64,000 nt of DNA from Nelumbo lutea (GCA_022828595.1 JAKGHH010000008.1:28574378-28638377); one strand, 5' to 3'. Shown: positions 1-11,841, numbered from the stretch's first letter. The notes: generated from the sequence alone by a model not told the origin. Numbers and translations: made by a program.

Positions 1-3000
1 TTCTATAAATCTGCGATAGAGAGCGTGGTGGTGTCATATGTGATAGATAAGATAGTTAAACCGTTGAAATCATCCATTAAAGCCCATCCCATTGATCTGA
101 TTGCGGAGGGTTTTATTATATTATTTTGCACTTGATTGTAGGACAGCTATTCTATTTTTGTTATAAAAATTTGAGGGGAAATATTCATTCACGGCTCACG
201 GGTTGTCATTCATTCATCTTTTTAAATATCTTTTCGCTTGAAGAAGTTGATTTAAGTATACTTTTATTGGCCGTCTCGAAAAAGCCTCGGCATTGGTGCT
301 TCTTCAGTCAGAGAGAAAATAGATTTTAAACAAAAAAATGTGAAGTTTTGAGGCATGGTGAGATCGGGGGTGTCCCTGATTTGAATCTTAAAGAAGGGTA
401 AGCTGGGAAGAAGACAGGGATTGCTTGCACAAATCTAGCTAAACTGGAGCTCTGTCTCTGGCTGAGTATGGGATGGGGAGAAGCCATTCGATGCCGAAAC
501 TGTACGGCATGCACACCTTTTCCCCTTGCTTGCTTTGCCGATGCTGCAAACAAAAGGTTTATTTCTGCTCTTGTTCTCATAGCTCTTTTTGGTTCAAAAT
601 AGGACAAAAGAAAACTCATCAAATCCTCTGAAAGGAAACGAAAAAATAGAAGAAAAACGTACTCTATCCTCATGTTTCTTCTTTGGTTAATCTACAATTT
701 GACGAGGAATGCCCCTCCCTATAACCACCTACCAGAGAGGGAGAGGGAAAGAAAGAGAGTTGTATGAGTTCTTTTATGAGTCGAAGAAAGCGAAAATTGA
801 GAAGACAAACATCCTCTCATTGTTTGAATAATGGGTTTGTGATGTTGTGGTAGGGGGAGAGACGCCAAGGAGTGGAGAGAAATATGGAGAAGAATGAAGC
901 TGCTACTGCGTTGCCTGCCACAGCCACCGCTACTCCTTCAGCATGGGTTGATATGAAAGTGGTTTCTAAGCAAATGCTCGTCTTTGGCTTTTCTGAGAGG
1001 TGGGTTGGTATTGGTAGCAGATATCCGCTTCACCCTGTCGATATCATCCAGCTCTTCTTTATCCTCTTCTTCTTGTTCTTCTGTTTCTGTTTCTTGGGAA
1101 TTTAATGGTGGTGGTGTTAAGGTGGAATCTGGTGTGATATTGGCGGGACCGGCTCAATCTATTTTTCTTTTTCTCTTTTCGTTTCTTCTTTTTGTCTTTT
1201 TGTTTTTCCATTCTTGTAGCTAATGTGTATATGGATGAGTAAGAATATCAGATTCTTCTCCAACAGGATTGGCTCATGCTACATCCTTTTTGTTTTGAGA
1301 ATAACTTGGTCTGTAGCTATGCTTGCATCTTGTGCTTATTTGTGACTCTTTGAAAGAAATCCAGTTCTCGTGGAAAGAGAGAAATGGGAGAACCATCTCA
1401 TGGCTGACCCTATTGTGCTGCAAACAGGTCAGCTATACTCTTGACAAGAATGGCAGGTGCGTTCATGCATATCCACTGGGTTTAATTTAAGAGTCTCCCC
1501 TTTATTTTACGTTGATTTTGCACAGCTTATTCAAAAAACACATTTCTCCTTCTAATTCTTGAATGCTCTATATGAAGTTAATACATTAGATCACAATCAC
1601 TTGTTTCTACTTCTGCTTTTAAATAGTTTGCATAAGCGGGCTTTGGAGTAGCTTAGTTTCAGTTTGACTTTAGGAAATCCCTGAAGTAGTTGGGTTGGGT
1701 GGGTTTCAATTTTCAACATTGTTCACATATAAAATGATTAAAGATTAATTAATCAGTTAATGGGTTATTGGTTTGGGTGGGTTTCAAATTTCAATCATTA
1801 CTAATTAATAGAGTAAAAATTTATAAATTTTATTAATTAATCTTGATTAGTTTTTATCAGCTTCACCTTTGTTAATTAAGGCTCGTTTTGTTTCGGTGGG
1901 TGGAAACCGGAAAGTGTTTGGGGCACGGGTGGTCTAATCAGCTACTTATTAGTCCAAGAAACTAGAAATAAGCGTTCTGCATGTGAATGATTTCAAGGAA
2001 AAAAAACAATAGAAAAGACAGAACGACTGGTAACTTGAATGTATGTGTATGTCTTCGCAAAGCTCAAAAAGAGTAAAACGGAGTCCAAAATAATGGAGCT
2101 TTTCTTGAAGTAGTTGTGGTTCGGGCCTCTCAAGGACAATTATTCTTGTTGATCGCTTCTGCAACGCCCAAGGAGCCATTGTAATTCACGAATGTGGAAA
2201 TCTACTTCTGATGCACCAATTGGAGTGCACCCGGCGTAGCTTTCACTTACGTCGCCTCTTCTTACACCCAACCCTCGCCAGCATTTGGCTTGTGTCTCGT
2301 GTACAGTTCCAGTAGATGGGACTACACTGAATGGGCCCCGCTTAGAGAGGCTCTCTGATAATATTGTCTACGTGCATGATTACTTGCTTTCTTCAACTTG
2401 GATCGATTTTTCACCCTCTCTTTTTGGTATTAAGCTCTTTTTTTAGTAATTAGTAATTGGACGGGCATGCATATTTATTATTCCCTGCTAGCAGTCAAAA
2501 AGGCACTATTTTCAGGGACAAAACTAGCCTTTCTGAGTAGTATGGTTGGTAGAATCTGTCTTGTTTTTTCTCCAATTATCAACCACTGTGCCCAAATTGT
2601 GAGGCTTGGAAGTTGGAGACAGAATCATTTCATTTTACTCTCTAATAAAATTTCAACCCACCACATTATAATCTCAGTTTGGATCTCTGACTGTGAGACA
2701 CAAATCTTTAGTGCCGAGCCATACTCGTCAGCATTGAGCTTGATTGAAGTTTGGATAGATATATCAACACTCAACGGTACTGTGATATTAATTCTCAGCA
2801 GACGGGGGTACAGGATCATAAATGATCCTTGTAGATGAGCCAAGGTAGCAGAAGCAGCTGTTGCCTGTTGGTGGTTTGTGTCAATCCTTCTTTCAAGGAA
2901 AAAGCTTGGGTCTGGGTCTAATTAAAGCACCTCTAAAAGTTGCCTGGGAGCTTTTTTATGGCTGGGGAAGTGGCCTAGGAATTTGTGTTGTGTTTTCCGA

Positions 3001-3518
3001 TTATCGGGGCATGGCATTTAATGGATCGCCAGGCCAAAATCTGTGCACAAGAAAATAAAAAAGGCCCCTGCCAGTACCCATTTCTTGGTTTCAACTCTCA
3101 AAGATGAAAAATGTAAGCTTCTTGAGTTGCGGTCTGGGTGCACAATTTTGATCTAACCATTGCCCAGAGCCCCAGACTTGTATATTTCTTTTCACAAAGG
3201 AGTTCATATTCAGTTTGAGCAGTGTTGCTCCTAAGATCACCAACTTCACTTCTACAAACAAGGGTCGTGCAGGAAAACACAGGTTTTGCCGGGGTTCAGT
3301 TTGCATTTTTTTATTTTGGAGAACGCACTATATGTCAGTTACATCTCAGTGTTACGGAGCTTTGCCGTCTGATAATAACAGCTGAAGTGGCTAAACTAAA
3401 TGACTGATTGTTACTGTCCTCTCTCTTTACTTCTTTTATTGTGTATAAATAACTATAATTAAATGGTATAATATCATCAATGAACTCTAAGTAACAATCT
3501 GCTTAATAACTTGTTTAC
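1..3518. other. Unassigned non-repetitive-looking region
   Basis: This stretch is visibly less AT-rich than most of the window, and I recognise no protein in it. Short open frames exist (872-1105 and 984-1223 on +, 326-673 on -, 2467-2838 on +), but none matches a family I know and they overlap one another in different frames. Splice-like context occurs near 1430 (CAG followed by GTCAGC) and 1460 (CAG followed by GTGCGT), so exons of a host gene cannot be excluded. A short internal duplication of a 'gggttggtgggtttcaa'-type segment lies at about 1688-1790. It may be the end of a neighbouring gene or its promoter; I cannot assign it. Confidence 0.3.
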
Positions 3519-3521
3519 TAA

Positions 3522-3628
3522 GGCTTAGTTTGGGAAAAGTGCAAATACAAGGACTAAAAAGACAAAGCCTTGTATTTTGTACTCTACACATTTGTTATTT
3601 GTGTTTGTACTCCTTTCCAAACCGAACC
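3522..3628. mobile_element. Tourist-like MITE, 107 bp
   Basis: The ends are inverted repeats: GGCTTAGTTTGGGAAAAG on the left and, read in reverse complement, GGTTCGGTTTGGAAAGGAG on the right. The element is flanked by the 3 bp duplication TAA (3519-3521 and 3629-3631). The TWA-type duplication and GG...CC ends are those of Tourist MITEs of the PIF/Harbinger superfamily. It codes for nothing. A second, more decayed relative lies at 6363-6475. Confidence 0.65.
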
Positions 3629-3631
3629 TAA

Positions 3632-5258
3632 CAGACAAAGCAATAAGTAGCTATTATCAAATGGCATGATCTGTAACAAGCTGAAAATATCAAATTGAAT
3701 AGATGAGATTGATCTTTCCAAGAACTAGTTAGTAGAAGTTCAGGGAAAAATAGGTACCAATCAAAGCATTAGAGCTTAGAAAGCAGCGCCTGCTCACCAA
3801 ATATTCTGACCAGAATGGCTATAATATCGTTTAGTTTGGTATAAGGTTTATCTTCAACTAAGGAATCGAAGAAGATAGAAACAGAAACTCAGGCAAGGTA
3901 TATTCTCCACTGCAGATCTGCTGATATGATCAAGCTGTTCAAGTTTTAACTACAGTTCCCTGGTAGACGACCATTCCAAACATTCTGCCCAGGGTGGGCC
4001 TCTTGCAAGCTTGATGGATACAAGGGGCACTGCCCATCGCTGATCTTGGCTACCCGAGCTCTTGGAGGGAATGGACTGGATTAAGGCAATTCAAATTCAA
4101 TCTGTTTATAAGTGGATCCAATGACTAATGGGTCTACTATGATCTCATCCATTTAATGTTGTGTGATCTAATCCCATTTGTAGCATTCGTTAGATATGAA
4201 CCTAATCTTTGGCATTTTCTTTAGCAAAATGACCTATTGCTCACAGTCTCAAATCCGCGTTCTCATGTTTGTCAGCCCAATATTTTGTCATTGCACCAAG
4301 CAATGGCCCTGTTCCTTTCAACAGATCAACATTACTGTTGTGTAGGGTGGTCCACCATCAAGTGTCTCCTCCCTGAGCAAAAAACAAGGATCTACCCTGT
4401 AAATTGCTGGCTCTCCGCGTACCGTGCCATCCGACGAATAGGTCCCATGTGCCCTTCTCTGTCTCCCCCTCCCTGAAGCTACGCTGCCCTAACAACTGAC
4501 CATGCTAGTACTAATCAAGCACCAGAAGATCCACGGTTAATTCAAATCCCCTTCTTGTTGGTGAGGGGTATGGTACTGATGCTTGAACAAAAAGCAGCTT
4601 CTGTAATTCTGGTGTTCTCACTTTGAGGCACAATGTGGTAGACTTTATTCATCTTGTCATGTAAATTGTTCCTCTGGTAAGGTTGTCCTTTTAACCCCCA
4701 GAGGAAACAGGAAACAAGGACCAGAAAACCAAATAGGAAAAATAGCATATAGACAAATATATGTAATTCTGTTAATTCTCTCAGCTATGTCCTTCATCAT
4801 GGCTCTTATCTAATGGTTTCAACATCTTGACACTGTTAAGTTTTTTATTAAGCATGAAAGTGGAGAAATTCACTCAGGCCCCCAAATTGATTGAAGTTCA
4901 AAATCCTAAAGGGGTACTATAACCATGGCACACTGGTCAGACCATTTAAACCAGACAGTTGAACTATGAACCAGAAACCACCATACATACTGGCTTGATG
5001 TTCCGTATAGTTGAATCTTTCTAAAGCCATTGTTTAGAAGGTGACATCTCCCTGCAAATAAAAATTCTTCCCTCCTGAAAGCATGGGAATCCAGCCGCAC
5101 ATTAGGAACATCTCTTCATGAATTTAACATATATGTACAGAAGATATTCCCAACGTATGGCTGGATGCTATGTGAGAAGAGTTTTGCTTTCAGAAGAACC
5201 TGTCTTGCTTATAAGAATTATTGTACTATCAAATGTAAAGTTCTAATGAACCAAACAT
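3632..5258. other. Intergenic, nothing recognised
   Basis: No gene, RNA or transposon end is recognised here. Base composition is mixed, and the short open frames (for example 4237-4476 on + and 4906-5100 on -) have no family resemblance. Confidence 0.4.
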
Positions 5259-5261
5259 CTA

Positions 5262-5703
5262 GGTTGTTTTTGGTACCATTGCTGTTTCTATCTAAAATGT
5301 TTTGGATTGATCAATACAAATTTGCAAGAGAAATATTTTTCAACTTAAAACATTTTGAATTGATTAATATAATTTATTATTTTTACCCGAAACGTCAAAT
5401 TTGACATTTCAACCGCAAACATGAATGATCAGTCCACACATGCATTTTTCCAGTTAAAGTGACTCATGTGTGATTTAGGGAAAAAAGCTGCTGTGCTGGA
5501 AAGACATGGAAGGGGTTTGAGCAATCAAACCCTCCCCCCTCCCCCACTGAATTTGATAAATTACCATCTTCTGATTGGTTACCACTTTTATAATATCAAT
5601 TGATCCAATTCTGAAAAGTAATAGTACATATTTTTTCACTAATTTATAGTGATCAATCTTAAATATATTTTTGGTAAAAACAATAATTATACCAAACACA
5701 ACC
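5262..5703. mobile_element. Tourist-like MITE, 442 bp
   Basis: The left end GGTTGTTTTTGGTACCATTG pairs with the right end (reverse complement GGTTGTGTTTGGTATAATTA), about 18 of the first 23 bases matching. Both ends are flanked by CTA (5259-5261, 5704-5706). The interior is AT-rich and non-coding. GATTGATCA occurs near both ends in inverted order, which supports a larger inverted structure. The assignment to PIF/Harbinger rests on the 3 bp duplication and GG/CC ends. Confidence 0.5.
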
Positions 5704-6089
5704 CTAATTTAATGACAGAGAACAGGTTCACCCCATTCCAGATCTTTGTGTGACTTTTAGTTGATTGTGTGTTGGCTTGACATATTTCAACATAGTCGAT
5801 CATATATCTATGTCTTGAATGTCAATCAGGAAAACGAGATACCCTAGGGGGACTATCCAGTGCAAAGTAAAAGCCATATTGTTGACATGTCAAATACTCA
5901 AATGCAACGTGTAATGTCCTAAATATCAAACAACTTAAATTGATGTCTGATGGTATGTTACGTACAAAAGTTTAAATAGCTCAGTTTAATGTGTTAAATC
6001 AGTCCTATGGCTTTTTGACATATTAGTGGGGCACGTAATAGATCAGCTGAGGGTCTCCATAATTTCGGTTTTAGATCTATCACATGACC

Positions 6090-6347
6090 CATGGTTTTCA
6101 AAACCGAATCGGATCGGACAGACATACCGGAAAAACTGAGAATCAATCAAGTGATCGGTTCTAATTTTCCCTAAAATCGGATTTTTACCCAAAAAAATGT
6201 TGTTTTGGTCAATAAACCATTGATTCAGGCAGTTGAATTGTTCGAATCGTTCAATGGTTTTGACCGTTTTTATTTTTTTAATTTTTTATTTTTTTGTCAG
6301 AATGGACCTCTAATTGATTCGTTCTCTAAGTCGATTTTAAAAACCTT
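6090..6347. mobile_element. Mutator-type MITE, 258 bp
   Basis: A perfect 9 bp direct repeat CACATGACC (6081-6089 and 6348-6356) flanks a 258 bp segment. Its ends are inverted: the left GGTTTTCAAAACCGA matches the reverse-complemented right GGTTTTTAAAATCGA at all but two positions. A 9 bp target duplication is the hallmark of Mutator-like elements. It has no coding capacity. Confidence 0.7.
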
Positions 6348-6362
6348 CACATGACCTAATTA

Positions 6363-6475
6363 GGCTTGGAAAGAGATCAAATACAAATATATAAAGTGCA
6401 AAACTTTATATTTTGTATTATTTTATATTTCATTGTGCTGTACATATTGGTATTTGTATTCTTTTAAAACAGAGC
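6363..6475. mobile_element. Degenerate Tourist-like MITE, 113 bp
   Basis: Flanked by TTA on both sides (6360-6362, 6476-6478). The interior resembles the 3522-3628 element: both contain CAAATACAA near the left end, TTGTATTTTGTA-like sequence in the middle and TTTGTATTC or similar near the right end. The ends are eroded, so this is a weaker call. Its right TTA overlaps the left TAA of the next element. Confidence 0.4.
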
Positions 6476-6479
6476 TTAA

Positions 6480-6744
6480 GGCTGTTTTTGGTTACAATGT
6501 AATTTTATTTGCACTAGTACAAATGCATGAAAGTGCAAATGAAAAATAATGCAAATTCTCATTTAAATTTGTTTTGGGTTTTACTTTATTCTGTTTCATG
6601 TCTTAATTTACTATATTTGTACTGTAATTGAACAAAATAAGCTAAAATTTGAAACAAAAATATATCAGAATTTATACTCAAATCATTTGCACTGCCATAG
6701 TTTTGCATCAGTACAAATTTATTTGCATTGCAACCAAACACAGC
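6480..6744. mobile_element. Tourist-like MITE, 265 bp
   Basis: The left end GGCTGTTTTTGGTTACAATG and right end TTGCAACCAAACACAGC are inverted repeats (reverse complement GCTGTGTTTGGTTGCAA). The element is flanked by TAA (6477-6479 and 6745-6747). A related copy in opposite orientation lies at 31528-31782, which shares the TTTGCACTAGTACAAA-like block and the GAGAATTTGCATT-type block. Non-autonomous PIF/Harbinger family. Confidence 0.7.
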
Positions 6745-6747
6745 TAA

Positions 6748-7617
6748 AGCGCTAAACCTATATATTTAGTGCTCACTTAACAATTATAACTATAATTAAA
6801 ATTATAAATACGATCATACTTGCACTAATGCACCGAATCCCATTCAACTTGTAATGTTTCACCTGGGCAAATCGACAAACATAAAATATATTTCAACTTG
6901 ATGTCAAGATCTTCTTGGGTCCAACTCCAAGAGCACTAATGTAATGTGGGTGTCATACCTGATTATGGAAGTTGGGATTGGTTGCCATTTTGGATATATC
7001 ACTGCAAGAACCAGTATCAAGAAGAACACACTTTATTTAGGTTCTTTCTTCAAGACTTGTAGACTAAGTAACTCTACAACATATATCAAGTTGGCAAATT
7101 AATGCCCCAACTCCTCAGACCCATGCATCTAATTTAATATCATCCAATGTTCAGATCATCAGTACTCTCGATATGCAAAGCCAAAGCGATTCCTGTCTCA
7201 TCACCTATTAATGTTTCAAAATAGCTAACTACTCCACTTTAGCATATTGATGACCATAAAAATTAATACATTGCGATATTTTGAATCTTGATACATAGCT
7301 GTTATTTAAGCCCTGTTTCAGCTATATAGAAATGGGTATATTTCACATTCCAATCTATTGGATGTTGTATTCATATTTATATTATGATTCCTTATTATCT
7401 ACTCCTAGCTCTTTTGTCCCATACATCAAATCTATTATGATACGGTGTAAATGGTAGAGAGATGTGTACATGGCTCTCTTTATGGTTTTCTATAATTTCC
7501 CTAGAAACTTGTGAAATTCAATCCACATTTACTTTCTTATTTTTTTTCTCCATATTTTTGTATTCATCTATATACACACTTTAGGTTCTTAAAACTCCTA
7601 CTTTCTTCCTTTCACCC
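6748..7617. other. Intergenic AT-rich, nothing recognised
   Basis: No gene or clear repeat end is seen. The sequence is AT-rich and non-coding in all frames beyond short random openings. Confidence 0.4.
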
Positions 7618-7689
7618 TAAGGTTATGTTTGGTTCGAAGGAAAAAGTAGGGAAAGGAAGAGAAATGTAGGGAAATTTATACAAGTTTTG

Positions 7690-7936
7690 TAGACCTTTTC
7701 ATGGGCCGAGTAACCCGACGGCCCATCTCGGCCCGCAACCCAATCGGGCTTGGACATGTAATTAGGCCCGCGGGCCTGACCTTGGGCCCAAAACACCAAG
7801 CCCAATTATGTTTTGGGCCAGACTTGGGATTTGTCAAAAAAAACTGGGCCCGAGGCTAGTCCGACTAAATTATATAATATAAAATATATAATATTTATTA
7901 TAATATATATATATATATTAATAATTCAATATATGC

Positions 7937-8014
<78 letters not shown>

Positions 8015-8213
8015 AACTGCTTAAGCGATAGCAGTGGCATGAGCTTTAGGCTTCGGTCTCAAGCCCAGGCTCGAGTTTTAGGCTTTTTATCAGGGTCTGG
8101 CTTGGGCCCAAATTGTAGGCCCAATGGTTGGGCCGGGCTCTGACTCAGGCCTTAAAAAAAATCTATTAATGAAGAATGAAACTCTAGCCTAATCCAGCCC
8201 ATGAACAGGTCTA
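7690..8213. mobile_element. hAT-type MITE, 524 bp, inside the Tourist MITE
   Basis: The left end TAGACCTTTTCATGGGCC and the reverse-complemented right end TAGACCTGTTCATGGGCT form inverted repeats. A perfect 8 bp direct repeat AAGTTTTG flanks it (7682-7689, 8214-8221). The 8 bp duplication and TAGRCCTGTTCATGGG-like ends fit non-autonomous hAT elements common in plants. The interior has GGCCCAA/TTGGGCC-rich arms around an AT core and a long CT microsatellite. A sister copy is at 8583-9009. Confidence 0.85.
7941..8012 (+). repeat. (CT)36 microsatellite
   Basis: An uninterrupted run of about 36 CT dinucleotides inside the nested hAT MITE. It produces an apparent Ser-Leu open frame that is not a gene. 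Confidence 0.95.
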
Positions 8214-8582
8214 AAGTTTTGTAAAGGTTTCCCTACCTTTTCCTACTTTTTCCTTCAAACCAAACACAACCTAAAGGTTTTTCTTCCTGAAAATTCTCTC
8301 TCAAGGCAAAGCCTTCATGCAAGATATTATATATATATATATATCAAACCCTTGAGAAATCAGATCTAGGTTTAGCTTACTAACTACAATTTAGAAAACA
8401 AAAACTGAACAAAAGACTTTCAAAAAGTCATACTAGTATATGTCCCATTCTTATAAATAATGTGGATTATTTAATGGGTAAATTGTTGCAACCTTCCTTG
8501 AAGTTTCCAACCATTTCTAAAACTTTCCCTGAAGTTTGATAATTGCAATCACATCCCCTAAACTTGTTGAACCAGTTGCAAC

Positions 8583-9009
8583 TAGGCCTATTCATGGGTC
8601 GAGTAGCCCAACAGCCCAGCCTAGCCCGATCATTTTTTGGGTCAGGCTCGGGCTTTCTCAAATAAGCACGGCTTGATACTATTACATATGATAAAAAAGC
8701 ATTTATGTTATATAATATATATTTATTTCTTAAATTATTAATAAATATTTTTTTACTATTAGGAAATATAATTTAGTTTATTAATTTATTAAATTATTAC
8801 TAAATTAATATAATATTAGTTTATAAGAGTACGTTAAAAATAAGACATTTTGTGTACAGTTTGGGCTTCGAGCTTTATATAAGGGCCGGCAGCTCAAGCT
8901 CAAGATCTAGGCCCAATGGTCGGGGCAGGCTCGGGCCTACACATTTTCTATTGATAAAGAGGCAAAGACCGGCCCGAGCCTGGCCTTGCCCGACCCATGA
9001 ACAAGTCTA
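8583..9009. mobile_element. hAT-type MITE, 427 bp, sister copy
   Basis: Ends TAGGCCTATTCATGGGTCGAG and (reverse complement) TAGACTTGTTCATGGGTCGGG are inverted repeats shared with the 7690-8213 element. The flanks GTTGCAAC (8575-8582) and GTTGCAAG (9010-9017) are an 8 bp duplication with one change. The same arms (AGGCCCAATGGTCGGG-like) surround an AT-rich core, but the CT array is absent. Confidence 0.75.
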
Positions 9010-9017
9010 GTTGCAAG

Positions 9018-9480
9018 TAGCACCCCTCTATTTGAATCCTCTAACAAGAGGCACAAAAATGTCCAAAAGTACCCATAAAATTACTATTTAGGCTGCTTTC
9101 TACAGAAAAATAAAAAAAATAATAAAAAAAAAAACAATACATACTTTATAAACAACAAGAAGTAGAGAATTTAAAGTTGCAACTTTACCTTTGAGTGATT
9201 GGCATGATGGGATAATTTGAAAATAAATCAATTTCAGTAAAGAGATTGGAATGGTTTGGGCTAATGATTCATATAAAGAGGAAATTTAGAAAAAAATATT
9301 TTGGTCATGAGTATTTGGACATTTGCATGCTTGTTTTTAGAGGATTCTAACAAAGGAGATCTACTTGCAATTATGTCAAATAGTTCAGGGGAGGTGATTG
9401 CAATTATCAAACTTTAGAGAAGGTTTCAACAGTAAGAAACTTCAATGGAGATTTCAGGAATTTACCCTTATTTAATTAAA
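9018..9480. other. Intergenic, nothing recognised
   Basis: No gene or repeat boundary is recognised between the hAT MITE and the LTR-like segment that starts at about 9481. Confidence 0.35.
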
Positions 9481-9752
9481 TGTTGTGCGGCAACACACCA
9501 AAATCTAAAACCGATCGTCAACTAGAAAAAACAGAAAGAAAACCCAAAAAATAGAGCAACTCAAAGAAAATATAAAGATTTACCATGATTCGGCCTTTTG
9601 GCTACATTCATGGGAGGAAGAACAGAAATCCACTATAATCAACAATGAAATACAAGTATGAACAGCCTCACTCAAACCCTACCACCTTTTGCACACAAAC
9701 CCCTCACTCTCTTGATTTGTTTGTCCTCTTTCTTGTTTCTTGTTGTAGAACC
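9481..9752 (-). repeat. LTR-like fragment related to the copia LTR at 13742
   Basis: It starts with TGTTG and contains AAAGATTTACCATGATTCGGCC, followed by a CATGGGAGGAAGA-like stretch. The copia LTR at 13742-14218 carries the parallel order AAAGATTTACGTGGTTCGGCC then CATGGGAGAGAC. This suggests a diverged solo LTR or fragment read on the - strand. No matching right end was located, and a Tourist MITE starts immediately after it. Confidence 0.35.
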
Positions 9753-9755
9753 TTA

Positions 9756-9854
9756 GGATGTGTTTGATTTGAAGCAAAAAATTGGGAAAGGAAGGGAAAC
9801 CTTTACAAACCTTGTATAAATTTCCCTACCTTTTCCTTCTAACCAAACATAGCC
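9756..9854. mobile_element. Tourist-like MITE, 99 bp, near-palindromic
   Basis: Ends GGATGTGTTTGATTTGAAGC and (reverse complement) GGCTATGTTTGGTTAGAAGG continue inward through GGGAAAGGAAGGGAAA and its inverse, so almost the whole element is a hairpin. TTA flanks both sides (9753-9755, 9855-9857). It is the uninterrupted relative of 7621-8271. Confidence 0.8.
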
Positions 9855-10253
9855 TTAGGGACAAAATAAATTATATACTGGACCCAAATATGGGAAAACA
9901 GTTGAGGTCCATATTACGGGGGGTGTATGGCCAAAGCCCTCCACATCCACCACTGACCTCAGAAAAATATCCCATTTGAGTTCTCCAAACATGTGGGTTG
10001 ATCATGGAACAAGATGCAACCAGGAATTCAAGGCAAATACACAACAAATCATAACTAATTAATTTGATACCCTGTATTGAACAAAAAAACTCTAGTGTAA
10101 TTCCTTTTATTCAATTGCAAATATCCCTATTAGTTTATACACCTAAACCCAAATGAACTTGACAAATCCTTTGAGGTTTGGGGTCAGTAAATTGCTCTCA
10201 AACTGATCAAACCAATCTTTTTTAACTCACCACATTATTAAAAGTCGTTATGG

Positions 10254-11430
10254 GGTAAAAGACCTAAACATACCCTGAGTTTTTACAAATTGACTTAAAC
10301 AGTCCCTGAGTTTTCACCTTCAGTCTATTTTAGACAATTTGAACAAAAAGATGATTTTGCCATTTCACTAAGATGCGAAACAAAGTTATCATCTACCTTG
10401 AGACAACCACCCTGCAAATCCAAGTCCATAGAATCAGCAATGAGAAGAATTGGTATCTCCAATGCCTCATTTTCCTCGGCTTAACTGTTGTAGACAAAGT
10501 AGCAAAGCTCTGCCATATTTTGGAAAGCTCCTATAATTCCTTTTTCCTTTCCTGTTCCAACTGGAAGAGGATTAAGGAATCGTTGTTGGCTTCCTTCATT
10601 CCTTCCTTCTGCCAAAGTAAAAGCACAAGAAAGAAGGGAAAAAAAAACGATAAGATTGATTATTACATTCACCTGGTTCTGTACAATGAACAGATTATTA
10701 GTCTCCATTAATTAAAATTATAGACTTCAATAATCTAATTAATGAAGAAGGCAGTTGATTTTTAGCTCATTCTTTCAGATTTTCAGCAGCCAATTTCAGT
10801 CTTCAGCTTTTGGTTGCTTCGCTTTTATACGGTATAGCAGACCAGTTATCAACTTGCAGTTACATCTATACTCCACCCATGAAGGTGATGGAATGGATTA
10901 TACCTTAGAGACCCATATACACCGAGGTAGAGTATAGATAGACTGCCATTTTTGAAAAGAAATATAAGTACTCTCTCTATCAGTATAGCAGACCAGTTCC
11001 AACTTCTTCATGACTTCATGTATATAAGATTTGAAATTGTATCAAATCTATCAGTATAGAGTATGAATTATGTTCCCTATTGGTTCATTTGGTACATTGA
11101 TAAATTTGAGATATTATGTTGATCTGCTCAAAAGAATCACAATTTGAAGAATGAATTATGAATTAACGGAAGTTAAAATCGTTTGATTGGGGGAAGGGGG
11201 GGGCGATTTTCTGGACTGACCCATTCGTACATTTCGTCAAACAGGTGGAGGTCAGCTGTTTTCTTCAAACCCAAATGGGTTAATTTATATACATTACCAA
11301 CCATTAGGATTTTTAAAAATTTAAATTGGTCAAGTGACATAAAATAGAGGGTATGCTTAAGTCTAATGAGATCAACCTACATAAAAATTTAAAAAACTCA
11401 GCATATGTTTAAGCCAATTGATGAAAACTC
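10254..11430. mobile_element. Possible Mutator-like (Pack-MULE type) element
   Basis: A segment with CCCTGAGTTTTTACAAATTG followed by ACTTAAACAGTCCCTGAGTT at about 10277-10316 recurs inverted at about 11360-11430 (reverse complement has GAGTTTTCATCAATTGGC then TTAAACATATGCTGAGTT). The inverted arms are about 60 bp. The interior 10370-10940 is less AT-rich than the flanks and has overlapping open frames on both strands, none recognised. It also repeats TATAGCAGACCAGTT at about 10831 and 10985. No target duplication was found, so boundaries are approximate. Confidence 0.35.
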
Positions 11431-11841
11431 ATAACCTATTATTCCTAAATTTTTATATTCTGTACTGATCAGAGATTCGTATCAAGGGTTGACTTGGGAG
11501 AAAGTGTGGTTCAAACCCTAAGCCGAGGGTTTAGTTTATGCCAATTTTGTGAAGCAATTGTTTGGATCATGGGTCGACCCATGACTAGGCTTGAGGCCCA
11601 TTACTATCCAACAAAGGTTTTCTTTTACCTGTAGAGATGAGAGAATACTGCTCATTGGTAACAACTAAAACCATCATGTCCAAGATGCACGGATGGTTTT
11701 AGTTAGTGAATTGCCCATTTTGTCCAGCAAGAAAAAATTTATCCCAAACATGTTAATTTATTGTGAGATGAAAACATGGCACGAAAATTATTTTTATGCT
11801 TAAACTTTTCATGATATTTAAAATTTTGTTCCAATTACTTA

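Larger units (their letters stand above)
7621..8271. mobile_element. Tourist-like MITE split by a nested hAT MITE
   Basis: The ends GGTTATGTTTGGTTCGAAGG and (reverse complement of the right end) GGTTGTGTTTGGTTTGAAGG are long inverted repeats, continuing through GGAAAAAGTAGGGAAA. The flanking duplication is TAA (7618-7620, 8272-8274). Without the insertion at 7690-8213 and its 8 bp duplication, the element would be about 119 bp. That is close to the 99 bp sister copy at 9756-9854, which has the same ends. Confidence 0.8.

Noticed and set aside
872..1223. Small membrane protein genes with Ser- or Phe-rich tails
   Set aside because: Two overlapping frames over a CTT/TTC-rich stretch; the hydrophobicity comes from composition and no family is recognised.
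7813..8031. Open frame ending in a Ser-Leu repeat
   Set aside because: It is a translation of the CT microsatellite inside the nested hAT MITE.
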